Of a stretch of DNA of 54,194 bases, positions 1-8,458 are shown piece after piece. Made by a program: the position numbers and the translations under genes. Source of the DNA: Nostoc linckia z4 (lineage in GTDB: Bacteria > Cyanobacteriota > Cyanobacteriia > Cyanobacteriales > Nostocaceae); NCBI RefSeq assembly GCF_002608075.1, contig NZ_LAHA01000051.1, positions 394 through 54,587 of the forward strand. The letters run 5' to 3'. Position 1 is the first letter of the stretch, and each line of letters starts with the position of its first letter. A model generated the notes under the pieces. That model saw only the letters and a program-made list of their open reading frames with translations. It had not been told where the DNA came from and ran no database searches.

Positions 1-441
1 AGAGTGTTACCAACGATGGCATCACCAAAGCTGATGGCTGTTGTAGTTCCATCTGCAATATCAACTGTGCCGTTGAGAACTTGGATTTCTGGAGTGGGAA
101 CAGGTTTGACTGTGCCACTGATGGCAAAGTCAAAGGTGCCTTCGTCAATATCGTTGTTGCTGAGAATCAAAGTACCACCATAAGTCCCAGGTGTGGTGGT
201 GTTGAGTGCCACAGTGATGTTGGTGGAAGCATTGGCAGCCACACTAGTGGGTAAAGTTCCCACTAAACTAAAGCCATTTGGTAGTTTGAGGTTACTCAGA
301 TTTAGTGCAGCCGTACCAGTGTTTTTAATGGTAAAGGTTTTGGTGAGAGTGTTACCAACGATGGCATCACCAAAGCTGATGGCTGTTGTAGTTCCATCTG
401 CAATATTAACTGTGCCGTTGAGAACTTGGATTTCTGGAGTA
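1..441. repeat. 345-bp tandem coding repeat (115 aa)
   Basis: AGAGTGTTACCAACG occurs at 1-15 and again at 346-360. The following ~80 bases (16-97 versus 361-441) are nearly identical, differing for example at AATATCAAC versus AATATTAAC. The period of 345 bp is a whole number of codons, so the repeat adds complete domains to the reverse-strand surface protein. Confidence 0.9.
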
Positions 442-1703
442 GGGCTTTTAATATTTGGGGCTTCATAGGCACCAATATCAACCACTGCCGTGCCATTGCC
501 ATCCCCATCGTGAGGAGTTCTACCAGTTACATTATTAAAGGCATTAGAACCAGCATCAATGGCAACACTTCCAGGTTTGAGTGCAAAATTACGAGCCGCA
601 GCATTCACAAATCCAGGATCTTTACCCAGAATAAAATTAGTTCCTTTTTTGTTGTAATTGCTAGTGTTGTAAATCAAATTGTAGTCAGCTTTGATATTTG
701 TAGCTGAGCCACCAACAACATATGAATTGCCATTATTACCCGCATACATAATGTTGTTTACAACATTCACATTGTCTGATGTACCGCTAATTAAAATCTC
801 ACCGGAGCCTTTCAACTCAGGATGTTGTGAATTCTGATAAGTCGTGTTGTTTACTACATCAACATTGGAACTTTTAAATACTTGGATACCAGCGCCACCA
901 TTATTATAAGAAATGTTATTGGCAATTAAAATTTTGCCTTTGTATGGCTGATTATCTAAACCTAGACTGTTGGCAGCATCAATCATGATGCCATGTCCTT
1001 CAGTAATTCTTTGTGCTTCCCACCAAGGAATGTAAGTATAATTATTGAAACTTACATTATTACGGATAATAATTTTGTAATCTGTGGTGTTATTGTCTAA
1101 ATTTCGATTATTGAGAGTGGTGATAGCATTTGACCCCCAAGGACTATACCAGCATGTTTCAGAAACAGTATTGTTTTCAATGATGATATAGTCAGCTTCT
1201 TTAGTTGAAATTCCACCAGCAGGAAATTTAGTAATAGTATTGCCACGAATTGTAATGTGGTGAGAACTATTATTTGATTTATCTGGTTGAATGTAAATTC
1301 CCGCTCCATTAGTGAGTGGATTGTTTAAATTATTTTGTTGAGACTTTGCATACTCTAATGTAATTTGGTCGTTGGCACCAACCATCGTGATACCCTCAAT
1401 CACGATGTAGGATGAACCTGCAATATTAATGGCTTGGAAATTAGTTGATTTGATTAGAGGATTATGGCCGGGTAAGGCTTTGAATGTAATTGGTGCGTCT
1501 TCAGTACCGTGTTTTTGATTAATATTTAGAACCGGGGTGTTAGGGTATTTACTTTGTTCGTAAGTACCGTTCATAACGTACACCGTATCGCCTGCTTTCA
1601 CTACGTCTGCGGCTTTTTGCAGAGTACGAAACGCTGCTCCTTCTTTCAAACCATCATTCTTATCGTTACCTGTTCCAGAAACGTAGTATATGTTGCCAGC
1701 CAT
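1..1703 (-). CDS. Beta-helix surface protein with anchor-D-type repeats, 3' end outside window
   Basis: Open from ATG at 1703 to the window edge, so about 567 residues are seen and the C-terminus is missing. The N-terminus (YYVSGTGNDKNDG, then GDTVYVMNGTY) is typical of secreted right-handed parallel beta-helix proteins. Asn-rich rungs (IIENNT, IIIRNNVSF, ILIANNISYNN) continue to about residue 400, and DIGAYE closes the helix. Downstream come Ig-like repeats (PEIQVLNGT ... DIDEGTFDFAISGTV) resembling the choice-of-anchor-D family. One full 115-residue copy and the start of the next are visible. No N-terminal signal peptide is seen. That would fit type I export with C-terminal signals beyond the window, which is inference. 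A carbohydrate-binding or lyase-like surface role is plausible but the substrate cannot be named. Confidence 0.88.
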   Translation of the reverse strand, partial: MAGNIYYVSGTGNDKNDGLKEGAAFRTLQKAADVVKAGDTVYVMNGTYEQSKYPNTPVLNINQKHGTEDAPITFKALPGHNPLIKSTNFQAINIAGSSYIVIEGITMVGANDQITLEYAKSQQNNLNNPLTNGAGIYIQPDKSNNSSHHITIRGNTITKFPAGGISTKEADYIIIENNTVSETCWYSPWGSNAITTLNNRNLDNNTTDYKIIIRNNVSFNNYTYIPWWEAQRITEGHGIMIDAANSLGLDNQPYKGKILIANNISYNNGGAGIQVFKSSNVDVVNNTTYQNSQHPELKGSGEILISGTSDNVNVVNNIMYAGNNGNSYVVGGSATNIKADYNLIYNTSNYNKKGTNFILGKDPGFVNAAARNFALKPGSVAIDAGSNAFNNVTGRTPHDGDGNGTAVVDIGAYEAPNIKSPTPEIQVLNGTVNIADGTTTAISFGDAIVGNTLTKTFTIKNTGTAALNLSNLKLPNGFSLVGTLPTSVAANASTNITVALNTTTPGTYGGTLILSNNDIDEGTFDFAISGTVKPVPTPEIQVLNGTVDIADGTTTAISFGDAIVGNT

Positions 1704-2229
1704 AGTTGTAGTCCAAGAATGTGTAAGTAAATTGGTATGAAACTCTTAGCAACTCAGTTCATTGCTATGTAGTTATCTGAATCGATGTCTTTTGAGACTT
1801 TTTGCAACAGCGATAGTTGTCCGATGGCAACTTCAAATTGCATCGGTTGTAAAAATGCTGTTGTCAAATTGGAAATTTTTTCTCTTGTCAACCGCTGATG
1901 GTTGAGCCAAGGATATAAATACTGTCAATCGTCAAGCTGTTGTTGAGGAAAATCGGACGATTAGTGCATTTATCTGCTCGATCGCCTAAGAGTCGAATCA
2001 AATTCCATCTCTACTGCGTGGGCGCAGCCCGCCGTAGGCATCGCTGGTACTATAATTTGGTACGGTCTTCATATGTGTTATCTAAATCCTGTGAACTTTA
2101 TCCGTTGTCTGAGGTCAGAAGTTGCCAATTTGGCATGGGTAAACGCACCCCTGGCTGATAACTGGGGACTTAAAGTTACAGTGGTCAAAGCTGAATTATT
2201 TCAAACTTGAGTAGGTTGACCCTTTAAGT

Positions 2230-2337
2230 TAGGGAATTCCAAAAAATAAATTATTCTGGTTAAAGCATTGACTGTTAACTGTGAACCGTCAACAGTCAAC
2301 AATTGCAATGGAATATTTTTTGACTTGGAAGTCCCTT
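2230..2337. mobile_element. MITE-like element, AGGGAxTTCCAA family, copy 1
   Basis: The left end reads TAGGGAATTCCAAAAAATAA and the right end, reverse-complemented, reads TAAGGGACTTCCAAGTCAAA. These are imperfect terminal inverted repeats around an STRR core. No coding capacity. Related ends occur at 2608-2704 and 10251-10379. Confidence 0.6.
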
Positions 2338-2607
2338 AAAGCGACTAATCTAACAACTTAGTCAAACCTGTTTTAATCTGTGTAAGCGAATTTTGTTAAC
2401 TCAGTTTAGACTAACCTTCACAAACAGTGATTGATATCAGTGAATACTCAGATTTTAGTTAGATTTTTTACAACAAAACCGAAAAAATATATGGAAGCTT
2501 CATGATAATTTCCGTTCATTTGTAGCCAGATATGCGAGTCAAGACGGCTCTATACAACGATTTGATAAAGTTTCTGACAATGGAATCAATTTGGTTCACA
2601 AGGAATT

Positions 2608-2704
2608 AGGAACTTCCAAGTAAAAAAAGATTTCATGGAAGACAGTTGAGTGTTAACTGTGAACGGTGCTTTAACCGAAATAATTGATTTTTGGAGTTTC
2701 CCTA
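2608..2704. mobile_element. MITE-like element, AGGGAxTTCCAA family, copy 2 (inverted)
   Basis: The left end is AGGAACTTCCAAGTAAAAAA. The right end, reverse-complemented, is AGGGAAACTCCAAAAATCAA followed by TTATTTCGGTTAAAGCA. That string matches the left half of the 2230-2337 copy (TTATTCTGGTTAAAGCA). The two copies therefore lie head to head about 270 bp apart. Confidence 0.55.
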
Positions 2705-2993
2705 TCTATGGTGAAGTTGCACCGGACGCTAAAATCAATTGGAAGCGATCGATCGCCAAGCAACTATAGCAGGTAAGCTATTGGGCTTTTAAATTGCAAT
2801 GTTTTGCCTGTTAAGTTCGTTGAGTATTGACGGTTAACTGTCAACCGTCAACAGTGAACATCAAAAGACGTGCAAGTTAAATCCATGACAGCTTAATAGG
2901 CTGGAAATCTTTTGGTATCGATGTTTGATGCTCGGTTGATGTCCTAACCTACCTGGTAACTGCCATAACATCTCAGCAGTAATCTTCATAATT

Positions 2994-3827
2994 ATGAACG
3001 CCCAAAAAAAACCCAGAGTACCTGTAGCTTTAACCATTGCCGGTTCTGATAGCGGCGGCGGTGCAGGAATTCAAGCTGACTTACGTACCTTTGCTTTTCA
3101 CTGTGTCCACGGTACTAGCGCCATAACCTGCGTCACAGCACAAAATACTCTGGGAGTGAACAGGGTTGACGCCATACCACCAGAAGCTGTTGTAGCCCAA
3201 ATTCAGGCAGTAGTTCAAGATATTGGCGTACAAGCTGCCAAAACGGGAATGTTGCTCAATCAAGAAATTATATTTGCTGTTGCCCAGCAAGTGGAAACTT
3301 TACAAATTCATAACCTGGTAGTCGATCCGGTAATGGTGTCACGTACAGGGGCACAATTGATTGATGATGAGGCTGTGAAGACTCTACGGCATACACTTAT
3401 TCCCAAAGCAGCTATTATCACGCCCAATCGCTATGAAGCCCAAATTTTGAGTGGTTTAGAAATATATTCCTTAGAAGATATGCAAGCCGCCGCAGAAATT
3501 ATTCACAAAACTCTGCGGACAAACGCTGTTTTAGTTAAGGGTGGAGGTATGCAAGGAAATTTGCGTGGCGTTGATATCTGGTTTGATGGAGAAAAATTAG
3601 AAATTTTGACCACAAAGCAAGTAGAGACAACAAATACCCACGGTACTGGTTGTACTTTATCAGCTGCGATCGCTGCTAATTTAGCCAAGGGAAAAAACTT
3701 GTGGTCAGCAGTTCAACAAGCAAAAGAATATGTCACTACCGCACTGACCTTTGCCTTAGATATTGGCGAAGGACAAGGCCCCGTAGGACACTTTTTTCCA
3801 TTGTTGGAACTGGGGATTGAAGAATAG
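2994..3827 (+). CDS. thiD: Hydroxymethylpyrimidine/phosphomethylpyrimidine kinase
   Basis: 277 residues, the normal length for ThiD, which phosphorylates HMP and HMP-P in thiamine biosynthesis in the cytoplasm. The N-terminus has the substrate-loop signature TIAGSDSGGGAGIQADLRTF (residues 14-33), the middle has VVDPVMVSRTG and ITPNRYEA, and the C-terminal ribokinase-type anion hole is THGTGCTLSAAIAANLAKG with GTGC intact. ATG at 2994 is the only reasonable start. It is a single gene: upstream is a repeat-filled spacer and downstream an STRR tract. The ribokinase-fold family is certain. PdxK-type pyridoxal activity is a less likely alternative. Confidence 0.96.
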   Translation: MNAQKKPRVPVALTIAGSDSGGGAGIQADLRTFAFHCVHGTSAITCVTAQNTLGVNRVDAIPPEAVVAQIQAVVQDIGVQAAKTGMLLNQEIIFAVAQQVETLQIHNLVVDPVMVSRTGAQLIDDEAVKTLRHTLIPKAAIITPNRYEAQILSGLEIYSLEDMQAAAEIIHKTLRTNAVLVKGGGMQGNLRGVDIWFDGEKLEILTTKQVETTNTHGTGCTLSAAIAANLAKGKNLWSAVQQAKEYVTTALTFALDIGEGQGPVGHFFPLLELGIEE

Positions 3828-3962
3828 GAGACAAGGGAGACAAGGGAGACAAGGAGCAGGGGAAAAGGTTAATGGTTCGACAAGCTCACCAACCGGGAAA
3901 AGGGAAAAGGAATAAATTTAATGTTTCTCCTTTCCCCCTTACCCTTTCCCTTTCCCTATACC
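3827..3962. repeat. STRR tract (GGAGACAAG and pyrimidine/purine mirror)
   Basis: GGAGACAAG is repeated directly after the thiD stop. It is followed by GGGAAAAGG near 3895-3910 and its complement CCCTTTCCC near 3930-3958, which can fold as a long imperfect hairpin and may end thiD transcription. Confidence 0.7.
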
Positions 3963-4090
3963 CCATGCCCAATAAAAAATCTTTGCCGTCTGGTCATTTT
4001 TCTATTATTCTTGGGCATAGTTTCAGGGCTAACTTTCTCTGTTAGCATCTCTGTACGATCTAATCACTTTTATTTTTAATACCAAGCCCC

Positions 4091-4675
4091 ATGCGAACAA
4101 CCACAGGTTCTGTTCACAGGAATTCGTCAACACGGACTACTCAACCCTATCCTCCCTCTGTACCATTATCTGTATACCGGGAATTGTCAATGGAGTTGCA
4201 AGCAACTCAAGCAAAGCTAGATGCACTGACGACGAAAAACCAGCAATTAACACAAGAAAATCAACTACTACGCCAAGAAATCGCCAAAGTTGTTGAGTCT
4301 TTTTCACACTTACAACATTTTGTAAATTCCTATGGGATGTTTAAGGAACAAAAAGCTTCTCAAACTTCTGGCAATGTTAAAACTGCCCGCAAGCAGCAAG
4401 TCACACAAGCACGTCCGCCTCAACAAATTTCTCGTCCGCGTCCCTCTCAAAAAAGCCGCCAGGAGTTTTCTACACCTGTGATGGAAATCAATTTCCCTAG
4501 ACCAGAACCAGTTTTTATAGAAGAACAAGAAGTAAGTTATTATTCTACTGCCCAGCCAGACGCCAAGGAGCTGAACGGCTGGTGGTTAATTATTACCATC
4601 TTGTTAATTATGCTTACTGCGTTTACTGCTGGATATTTAATTGTACGTCCCTTGTTTGAACATCAAAAACCTTAG
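4091..4675 (+). CDS. Conserved coiled-coil, single-pass membrane protein of unknown function
   Basis: 194 residues. The first 30 are Ser/Thr/Pro-rich. Residues about 30-80 form a coiled coil (MELQATQAKLDALTTKNQQL onward). A basic, Gln/Pro-rich linker follows (RKQQVTQARPPQQISRPRPS). A transmembrane helix lies near residues 160-185 (GWWLIITILLIMLTAFTAGY), leaving a short tail. The long polar part is presumably cytoplasmic. ATG at 4091 is used. It sits just upstream of glnB in the same direction but 341 bp away, so co-transcription is uncertain. I do not recognise a named family. Confidence 0.75.
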   Translation: MRTTTGSVHRNSSTRTTQPYPPSVPLSVYRELSMELQATQAKLDALTTKNQQLTQENQLLRQEIAKVVESFSHLQHFVNSYGMFKEQKASQTSGNVKTARKQQVTQARPPQQISRPRPSQKSRQEFSTPVMEINFPRPEPVFIEEQEVSYYSTAQPDAKELNGWWLIITILLIMLTAFTAGYLIVRPLFEHQKP

Positions 4676-5016
4676 TTGACACTCCCACAGTCAGCAGCAA
4701 CCTTTGTCGCTATTGTCAAATTTCTCTTTCATCAATGTTTTAAACATCTCGTCGGATCTACTCAATAGCAGAATTTATCTATTTTTAGGTCACAAACACC
4801 AGATATTTCAAAGAATGCTATTTGATAGCAACTTCCTCACATCACAAGTTCATTGAGGCTGTTTCTGGCTTCAAAGCACTCACACCAAACATTTACAATT
4901 TGAAAAAAGTGGCAATTATTACATATGTTTTAGCAAAGGCGCTACTAGTTACAGTTTCAGACAAGAGATCTGGTTAGATATATAAACGAAGCTAGTAAAA
5001 GTTACAAGTCAAAGAA
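4676..5016. other. glnB upstream region
   Basis: A 341-bp AT-rich spacer without a gene. The only regulatory candidate is the NtcA-like half-consensus described separately. No riboswitch fold was recognised. Confidence 0.5.
4909..4922 (+). promoter_or_regulatory. Weak NtcA-like site upstream of glnB
   Basis: GTGGCAATTATTAC fits GTG-N8-TAC, one base off the NtcA consensus GTA-N8-TAC. A TACAGT (TAnnnT) -10 candidate begins at 4950, giving a 27-base gap, slightly longer than the usual 20-24. glnB is NtcA-controlled in other cyanobacteria, but the match here is imperfect. Confidence 0.3.
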
Positions 5017-5355
5017 ATGAAAAAAGTAGAAGCTATTATCCGCCCATTTAAGCTTGATGAAGTGAAAATTGCCTTAGTTAACGCTGGAATTGTTGGGATG
5101 ACGGTTTCTGAAGTCCGGGGGTTCGGACGCCAGAAAGGTCAAACTGAACGATATCGGGGTTCTGAGTACACCGTTGAGTTTCTGCAAAAACTCAAAGTGG
5201 AAATCGTAGTTGATGATAATCAAGTTGATATGGTGGTTGACAAAATCATCGCCGCCGCCCGCACTGGTGAAATCGGTGATGGTAAAATTTTCATCTCGCC
5301 TGTTGAGCAAGTAATTCGGATTCGTACTGGCGAAAAGAACACAGAAGCAGTTTAA
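5017..5355 (+). CDS. glnB: Nitrogen regulatory protein PII
   Basis: 112 residues, full length. PII is the cytoplasmic trimeric sensor of 2-oxoglutarate and ATP/ADP that controls NAG kinase, PipX and nitrate/nitrite uptake. The T-loop reads ERYRGSEYTVEF, with the cyanobacterial phosphorylation Ser (residue 49) and Tyr51 both present. The B-loop/C-terminal signature GEIGDGKIFISPVEQVIRIR is intact. The start MKKVEAIIRPFKLDEVK is canonical. It is monocistronic: an STRR tract begins immediately after the stop and the next gene is convergent. Residues match PII rather than GlnK-like or CutA paralogs. Confidence 0.98.
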   Translation: MKKVEAIIRPFKLDEVKIALVNAGIVGMTVSEVRGFGRQKGQTERYRGSEYTVEFLQKLKVEIVVDDNQVDMVVDKIIAAARTGEIGDGKIFISPVEQVIRIRTGEKNTEAV

Positions 5356-5360
5356 AAAAG

Positions 5361-5642
5361 TTAGGAGTTAGGAGTTAGGAGTGAAGAGTTAGGAGTGAAG
5401 AGTTAGGAGTGAAGAATTGGGAGTAAAAAGTTGGGAGTAAAAAGTTCGGAGTAAAAAGTTCGGAGTAAAAAGTTCGGAGGGAAGAGTTGGGAGGGAAGAG
5501 TTGGGAGGGAAGAGTTACGAATTATGCTAAATCTTCATTCATGATTTTTAAACTACAACTCCTAACTCCTAACTCCTAACTCCCAACTCCTAACTCCCAA
5601 CTCCCACTCCTAACTCCCAACTCCTAACTCCCAACTCCTAAC
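5361..5642. repeat. Paired STRR tracts, GGAGTTA/GGAGTGAAGAGTTA and their complement
   Basis: 5361-5519 consists of 7-8-base units (TTAGGAG, TGAAGAG, TTGGGAG, AAAAGTT) in direct array. 5557-5642 is an array of the complementary units (CTCCTAA, CTCCCAA). Together they could fold into a very long imperfect hairpin between the convergent glnB and rdgB genes, possibly a bidirectional terminator. Confidence 0.85.
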
Positions 5643-6216
5643 TCTTAATTCTCTCCAGTTCCCCAAGTAAAGCTGTAAAAGCCTTACCTCGATGGCTAAT
5701 TGACCTTTTTAACTCTGGTGTCATTTCGGCAAAGGTCAATTGCTTGTCTGGTACGTAAAAAATTGGGTCATAACCAAATCCACCATCACCACGAGGTGCA
5801 TGAAGAATTTCGCCACGACAAATACCTTCAGATTGTAATGCGATCGCACCATCCGGACTAGCGATCGCCACTACACACACAAATTGAGCTTGGCGATTTA
5901 CTTCGTTACCTAATTCCTTGAGTAATCTCGCAATGCGTTCTGAGTCGGTTTTAGCGTAGCGTGCTGAATACACACCCGGTACGCCATTCAAAGCGTCTAC
6001 TTCTAAACCAGAATCATCTGCTATCGCCCAGTTTCCTGTGGCTTTAGCAATTTGTGATGCTTTCAAACAGGCATTAGCAGCAAAGGTTTCTCCTGTCTCT
6101 TCAATTTCTAATTCTTCAGGTTTGAGGATTAATTCCCAACCAGAATTTACCAGGTAAGCTTGCATTTCCCGCAATTTACCTGGATTTCCTGTGGCTACTA
6201 CTAATAATTTGGGCAT
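5638..6216 (-). CDS. rdgB: XTP/dITP pyrophosphatase (HAM1/RdgB family)
   Basis: RdgB hydrolyses non-canonical purine NTPs (dITP, XTP) and keeps them out of DNA. Visible motifs: LLVVATGNPGKLREMQAYL at the N-terminus, ADDSGLEVDALNGVPGVYSA with the metal-binding acidic pair, GGFGYDPIFYVP and SHRGKA near the C-terminus. The frame remains open to 6237, but those extra residues (MPHALCP) are encoded by an ATGCCC-type STRR. I therefore start at the ATG at 6216 (MPKLLVVATG), giving 192 residues, normal for the family. The stop falls at the edge of the neighbouring STRR array. The next gene upstream, on the same strand, is a phosphohexomutase 78 bp away. Confidence 0.95.
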   Translation of the reverse strand: MPKLLVVATGNPGKLREMQAYLVNSGWELILKPEELEIEETGETFAANACLKASQIAKATGNWAIADDSGLEVDALNGVPGVYSARYAKTDSERIARLLKELGNEVNRQAQFVCVVAIASPDGAIALQSEGICRGEILHAPRGDGGFGYDPIFYVPDKQLTFAEMTPELKRSISHRGKAFTALLGELERIKS

Positions 6217-6294
6217 GGGGCATAGGGCATGGGGCATAGGGCATTGAGCATTTATTCACTAATGACTAATGACTAATGACCAATGAATAATATT

Positions 6295-7731
6295 TTACTC
6301 TGCCCACTGTTTCGCCCAAGCAAGAGTTTGATGGACTTGTTCGAGTGTTGGGGCTTCGCAGTAAAGGCGTAAAACTGGTTCAGTTCCGCTAAAGCGAATC
6401 ATTAACCAGCTTTTATCGGCGAGGCGGTATTTGTAGCCGTCGATTGTTTGACAATCAATTACTGGTTTGTCGGCGATTTCTTTTAAAGGTTCGGTTTGTA
6501 GCTGTTGCAAAAGACGCGATCGCACTTCCATACTGGCTAAGGGTAGATCAATGCGATCGTATGCTGAGTTAAATCCTGTTTGTTGCTGTAAGTGGCGATA
6601 ATACTCACCCAAGTCTAAACCAGATTCTACGATGGCTTCTAGGACGTACAATGCTGATAGCAGTGCATCGCGTTCGGGAATATGGCTACCATAGCCAATT
6701 CCTCCTGACTCTTCGCCACCCAATAAAACTTCTGCTGCTAACATTCTGTCAGCGATGTATTTATAACCAACTGGTGTTTCAAATACTGACAAGTTATGTA
6801 GTGCTGCCACAAGGGGTATTAAGTCGGAACCACTAACAGTTTTGACTATTTCGCCTTGAAAGCCGCGCCGTAGGGTTAAGTGGTCGATTAATATCGGAAT
6901 CAATACTTGAGAACTCAAGAAGTTGGCTTCCCCATCTACAGCGGCAATGCGATCGCAATCTCCATCAAATACTAATCCTACAGATAAACTCGATTGATTT
7001 GTTTCTCGGTGAGTTTTAATAACTTCAAATAGCTGGGAAAGGTATTTTGGCAAAGGTTCCGGCGCACCACCACCAAATAAGGGGTCGCGTTCGCTGTTGA
7101 TTTCTTTTACCTTATCCCCTAGTAGTTTTGCCAGTCCGCCAGCCGCAGCGCCATGCATGACATCGGCAAACACCGTCAGTTTACCAGAGGCGATCGCTTC
7201 TCTAATTTTGGCAATATCAACTTTCTGTTCTAGTGCTTGGGTGTAACTCGGCCAAGGATTGAAGCTTTCTTGCTTACCTGGAGTAGCTGCTGGTGCTACT
7301 CCTTCGGACAACAGTGCTTCTATATCTTTCGTAACTTCTGGCGACACCGACCCACCAAAATAACCCTTGACTTTTAAACCTAAATATGATCCTGGATTAT
7401 GACTGGCTGTAATTACTAGTGCCCCTAAGGCATTGAGTTGTTTTGCGGCCCAACTAAAAGCTGGGGTAGGGGCGTAGGTTTCACTGAGTAAAACATCAAA
7501 TCCGACAGCGGTGACAGCATCGGCCACAGCACGAGCAAAGTCTTCCGCCATAAAGCGGCGATCGTAACCGACAATTATCGTCCGGCTACCCACCGTAGAA
7601 TAATATGTATCATATAGTACTTTTGCAGCGACTGGCGCGACTAGGGCTAGGCGTTCAAAGGTGAACTCATCTCCAATTACGCCCCGCCAGCCGTCTGTAC
7701 CAAACTTGATTGAGTTAGCTACAACTGCCAT
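6295..7731 (-). CDS. Phosphoglucomutase/phosphomannomutase family protein
   Basis: 478 residues of the alpha-D-phosphohexomutase superfamily, which interconverts hexose 1- and 6-phosphates. The four signature regions are present in order: FGTDGWRGVIGDEF at the N-terminus, the active-site phosphoserine loop TASHNPGSYLGLKVKG, the Mg-binding loop GLVFDGDCDRIAAVD (DGDCDR), and the phosphate-binding RFSGTEPVLRLYCEAP. Start ATG at 7731. Substrate preference (Glc, Man or GlcN) cannot be read from the motifs, so no symbol is given. It probably supplies sugar phosphates for glycogen or polysaccharide synthesis. The enzyme class is sure, the specificity open. Confidence 0.93.
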   Translation of the reverse strand: MAVVANSIKFGTDGWRGVIGDEFTFERLALVAPVAAKVLYDTYYSTVGSRTIIVGYDRRFMAEDFARAVADAVTAVGFDVLLSETYAPTPAFSWAAKQLNALGALVITASHNPGSYLGLKVKGYFGGSVSPEVTKDIEALLSEGVAPAATPGKQESFNPWPSYTQALEQKVDIAKIREAIASGKLTVFADVMHGAAAGGLAKLLGDKVKEINSERDPLFGGGAPEPLPKYLSQLFEVIKTHRETNQSSLSVGLVFDGDCDRIAAVDGEANFLSSQVLIPILIDHLTLRRGFQGEIVKTVSGSDLIPLVAALHNLSVFETPVGYKYIADRMLAAEVLLGGEESGGIGYGSHIPERDALLSALYVLEAIVESGLDLGEYYRHLQQQTGFNSAYDRIDLPLASMEVRSRLLQQLQTEPLKEIADKPVIDCQTIDGYKYRLADKSWLMIRFSGTEPVLRLYCEAPTLEQVHQTLAWAKQWAE

Positions 7732-7906
7732 CTAGGTATCCTAACTGTCTACCTGAGGATTCTAGCATTTATACAGTATCTAAAGTAAAAAAAGCATATA
7801 GTATTAACATGTACTAGTGATAAGGTATGCAGTACATCTTTTCGTGTTAGTTGTTGACTGTTAACGGTTGACATTTAATATCAACACTCATGTACTTCCG
7901 ACTTCT

Positions 7907-8458
7907 TTAAACTGCTGCTTGCTCGGTCAAAGTATCATATAAAGAGAAACTTGTAGTTTTTTTCAGCACAAAAACATCATTCTCCTTAACTAAATCTCCA
8001 GTACAAACAACTGGTAGCCTCTGGTGATAAGCAGTCCAAGCCTGATTGTATTCAGATTCACTCAGAGAAAGCTTAATTTGACGAGGCTTGCCGACAACAA
8101 AGCCAATAATTGTGACATTACCTGGATGATTTCGTTCTGCTAGTCTAATCACCAACCCCTGAATTTCAGTATTTGGGATTTTTGTAATCAAATCGCTCAA
8201 AATATCTAACTGAGAGCGAATTTCAACAGTTTCTAGAATTGCCAAAATCTCAGCCATCCGTAGCGCATAAGACCTGATTCCAGGATTGAGAGGCAAAGTA
8301 ATATCAAATTCCTCACCAGAATCAGTTGTTTTAATCCAAACTGATTCTTTCTTCTCAACCTGATTTTCTTGATACCAACCTTTTGCTTGAAGATAAGATG
8401 TTAATATCTGAGGGTCTAAATTAGAGAGAATATCTGGGTCGCGCACGGTAACTATCAT
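7907..8458 (-). CDS. Hypothetical protein paired with a DUF4365-like protein
   Basis: 183 residues, soluble, no signal peptide or membrane helix. It has an acidic N-terminal half (VRDPDILSNLDPQILTSYLQ) and a basic core with GNVTIIGFVVGKPRQIKLSL, then an ending rich in beta-type residues. Its ATG overlaps the stop of the upstream gene (ATGA at 8455-8458), so the two are translationally coupled and probably act together. I do not recognise a family. The partner's nuclease-like fold makes an accessory or regulatory role in a restriction-like or DNA-processing pair possible, but nothing in this sequence proves it. Confidence 0.75.
   Translation of the reverse strand: MIVTVRDPDILSNLDPQILTSYLQAKGWYQENQVEKKESVWIKTTDSGEEFDITLPLNPGIRSYALRMAEILAILETVEIRSQLDILSDLITKIPNTEIQGLVIRLAERNHPGNVTIIGFVVGKPRQIKLSLSESEYNQAWTAYHQRLPVVCTGDLVKENDVFVLKKTTSFSLYDTLTEQAAV

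Larger units (their letters stand above)
1704..2993. other. 1.29-kb gene-free stretch with MITE-like and STRR repeats
   Basis: No convincing gene. It holds the divergent upstream regions of the surface protein and thiD, a GC-rich mobile-repeat fragment near 2018-2045 (GGGCGCAGCCCGCCGTAGGC), two MITE-like elements in opposite orientation, and GTTAACTGTCAACCGTCAAC-type STRRs near 2265-2305 and 2835-2865. A 72-codon open frame at 1940-2158 has no recognisable features and crosses the mobile-repeat fragment. Confidence 0.7.

Noticed and set aside
1940..2158. 72-codon forward ORF
   Set aside because: No motif, no ribosome binding site, and it crosses a dispersed GC-rich repeat (near 2018-2045).
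5361..5642. CRISPR-like array
   Set aside because: Units are 7-8 bases with no spacers; these are STRRs, as are the similar tracts elsewhere in the window.
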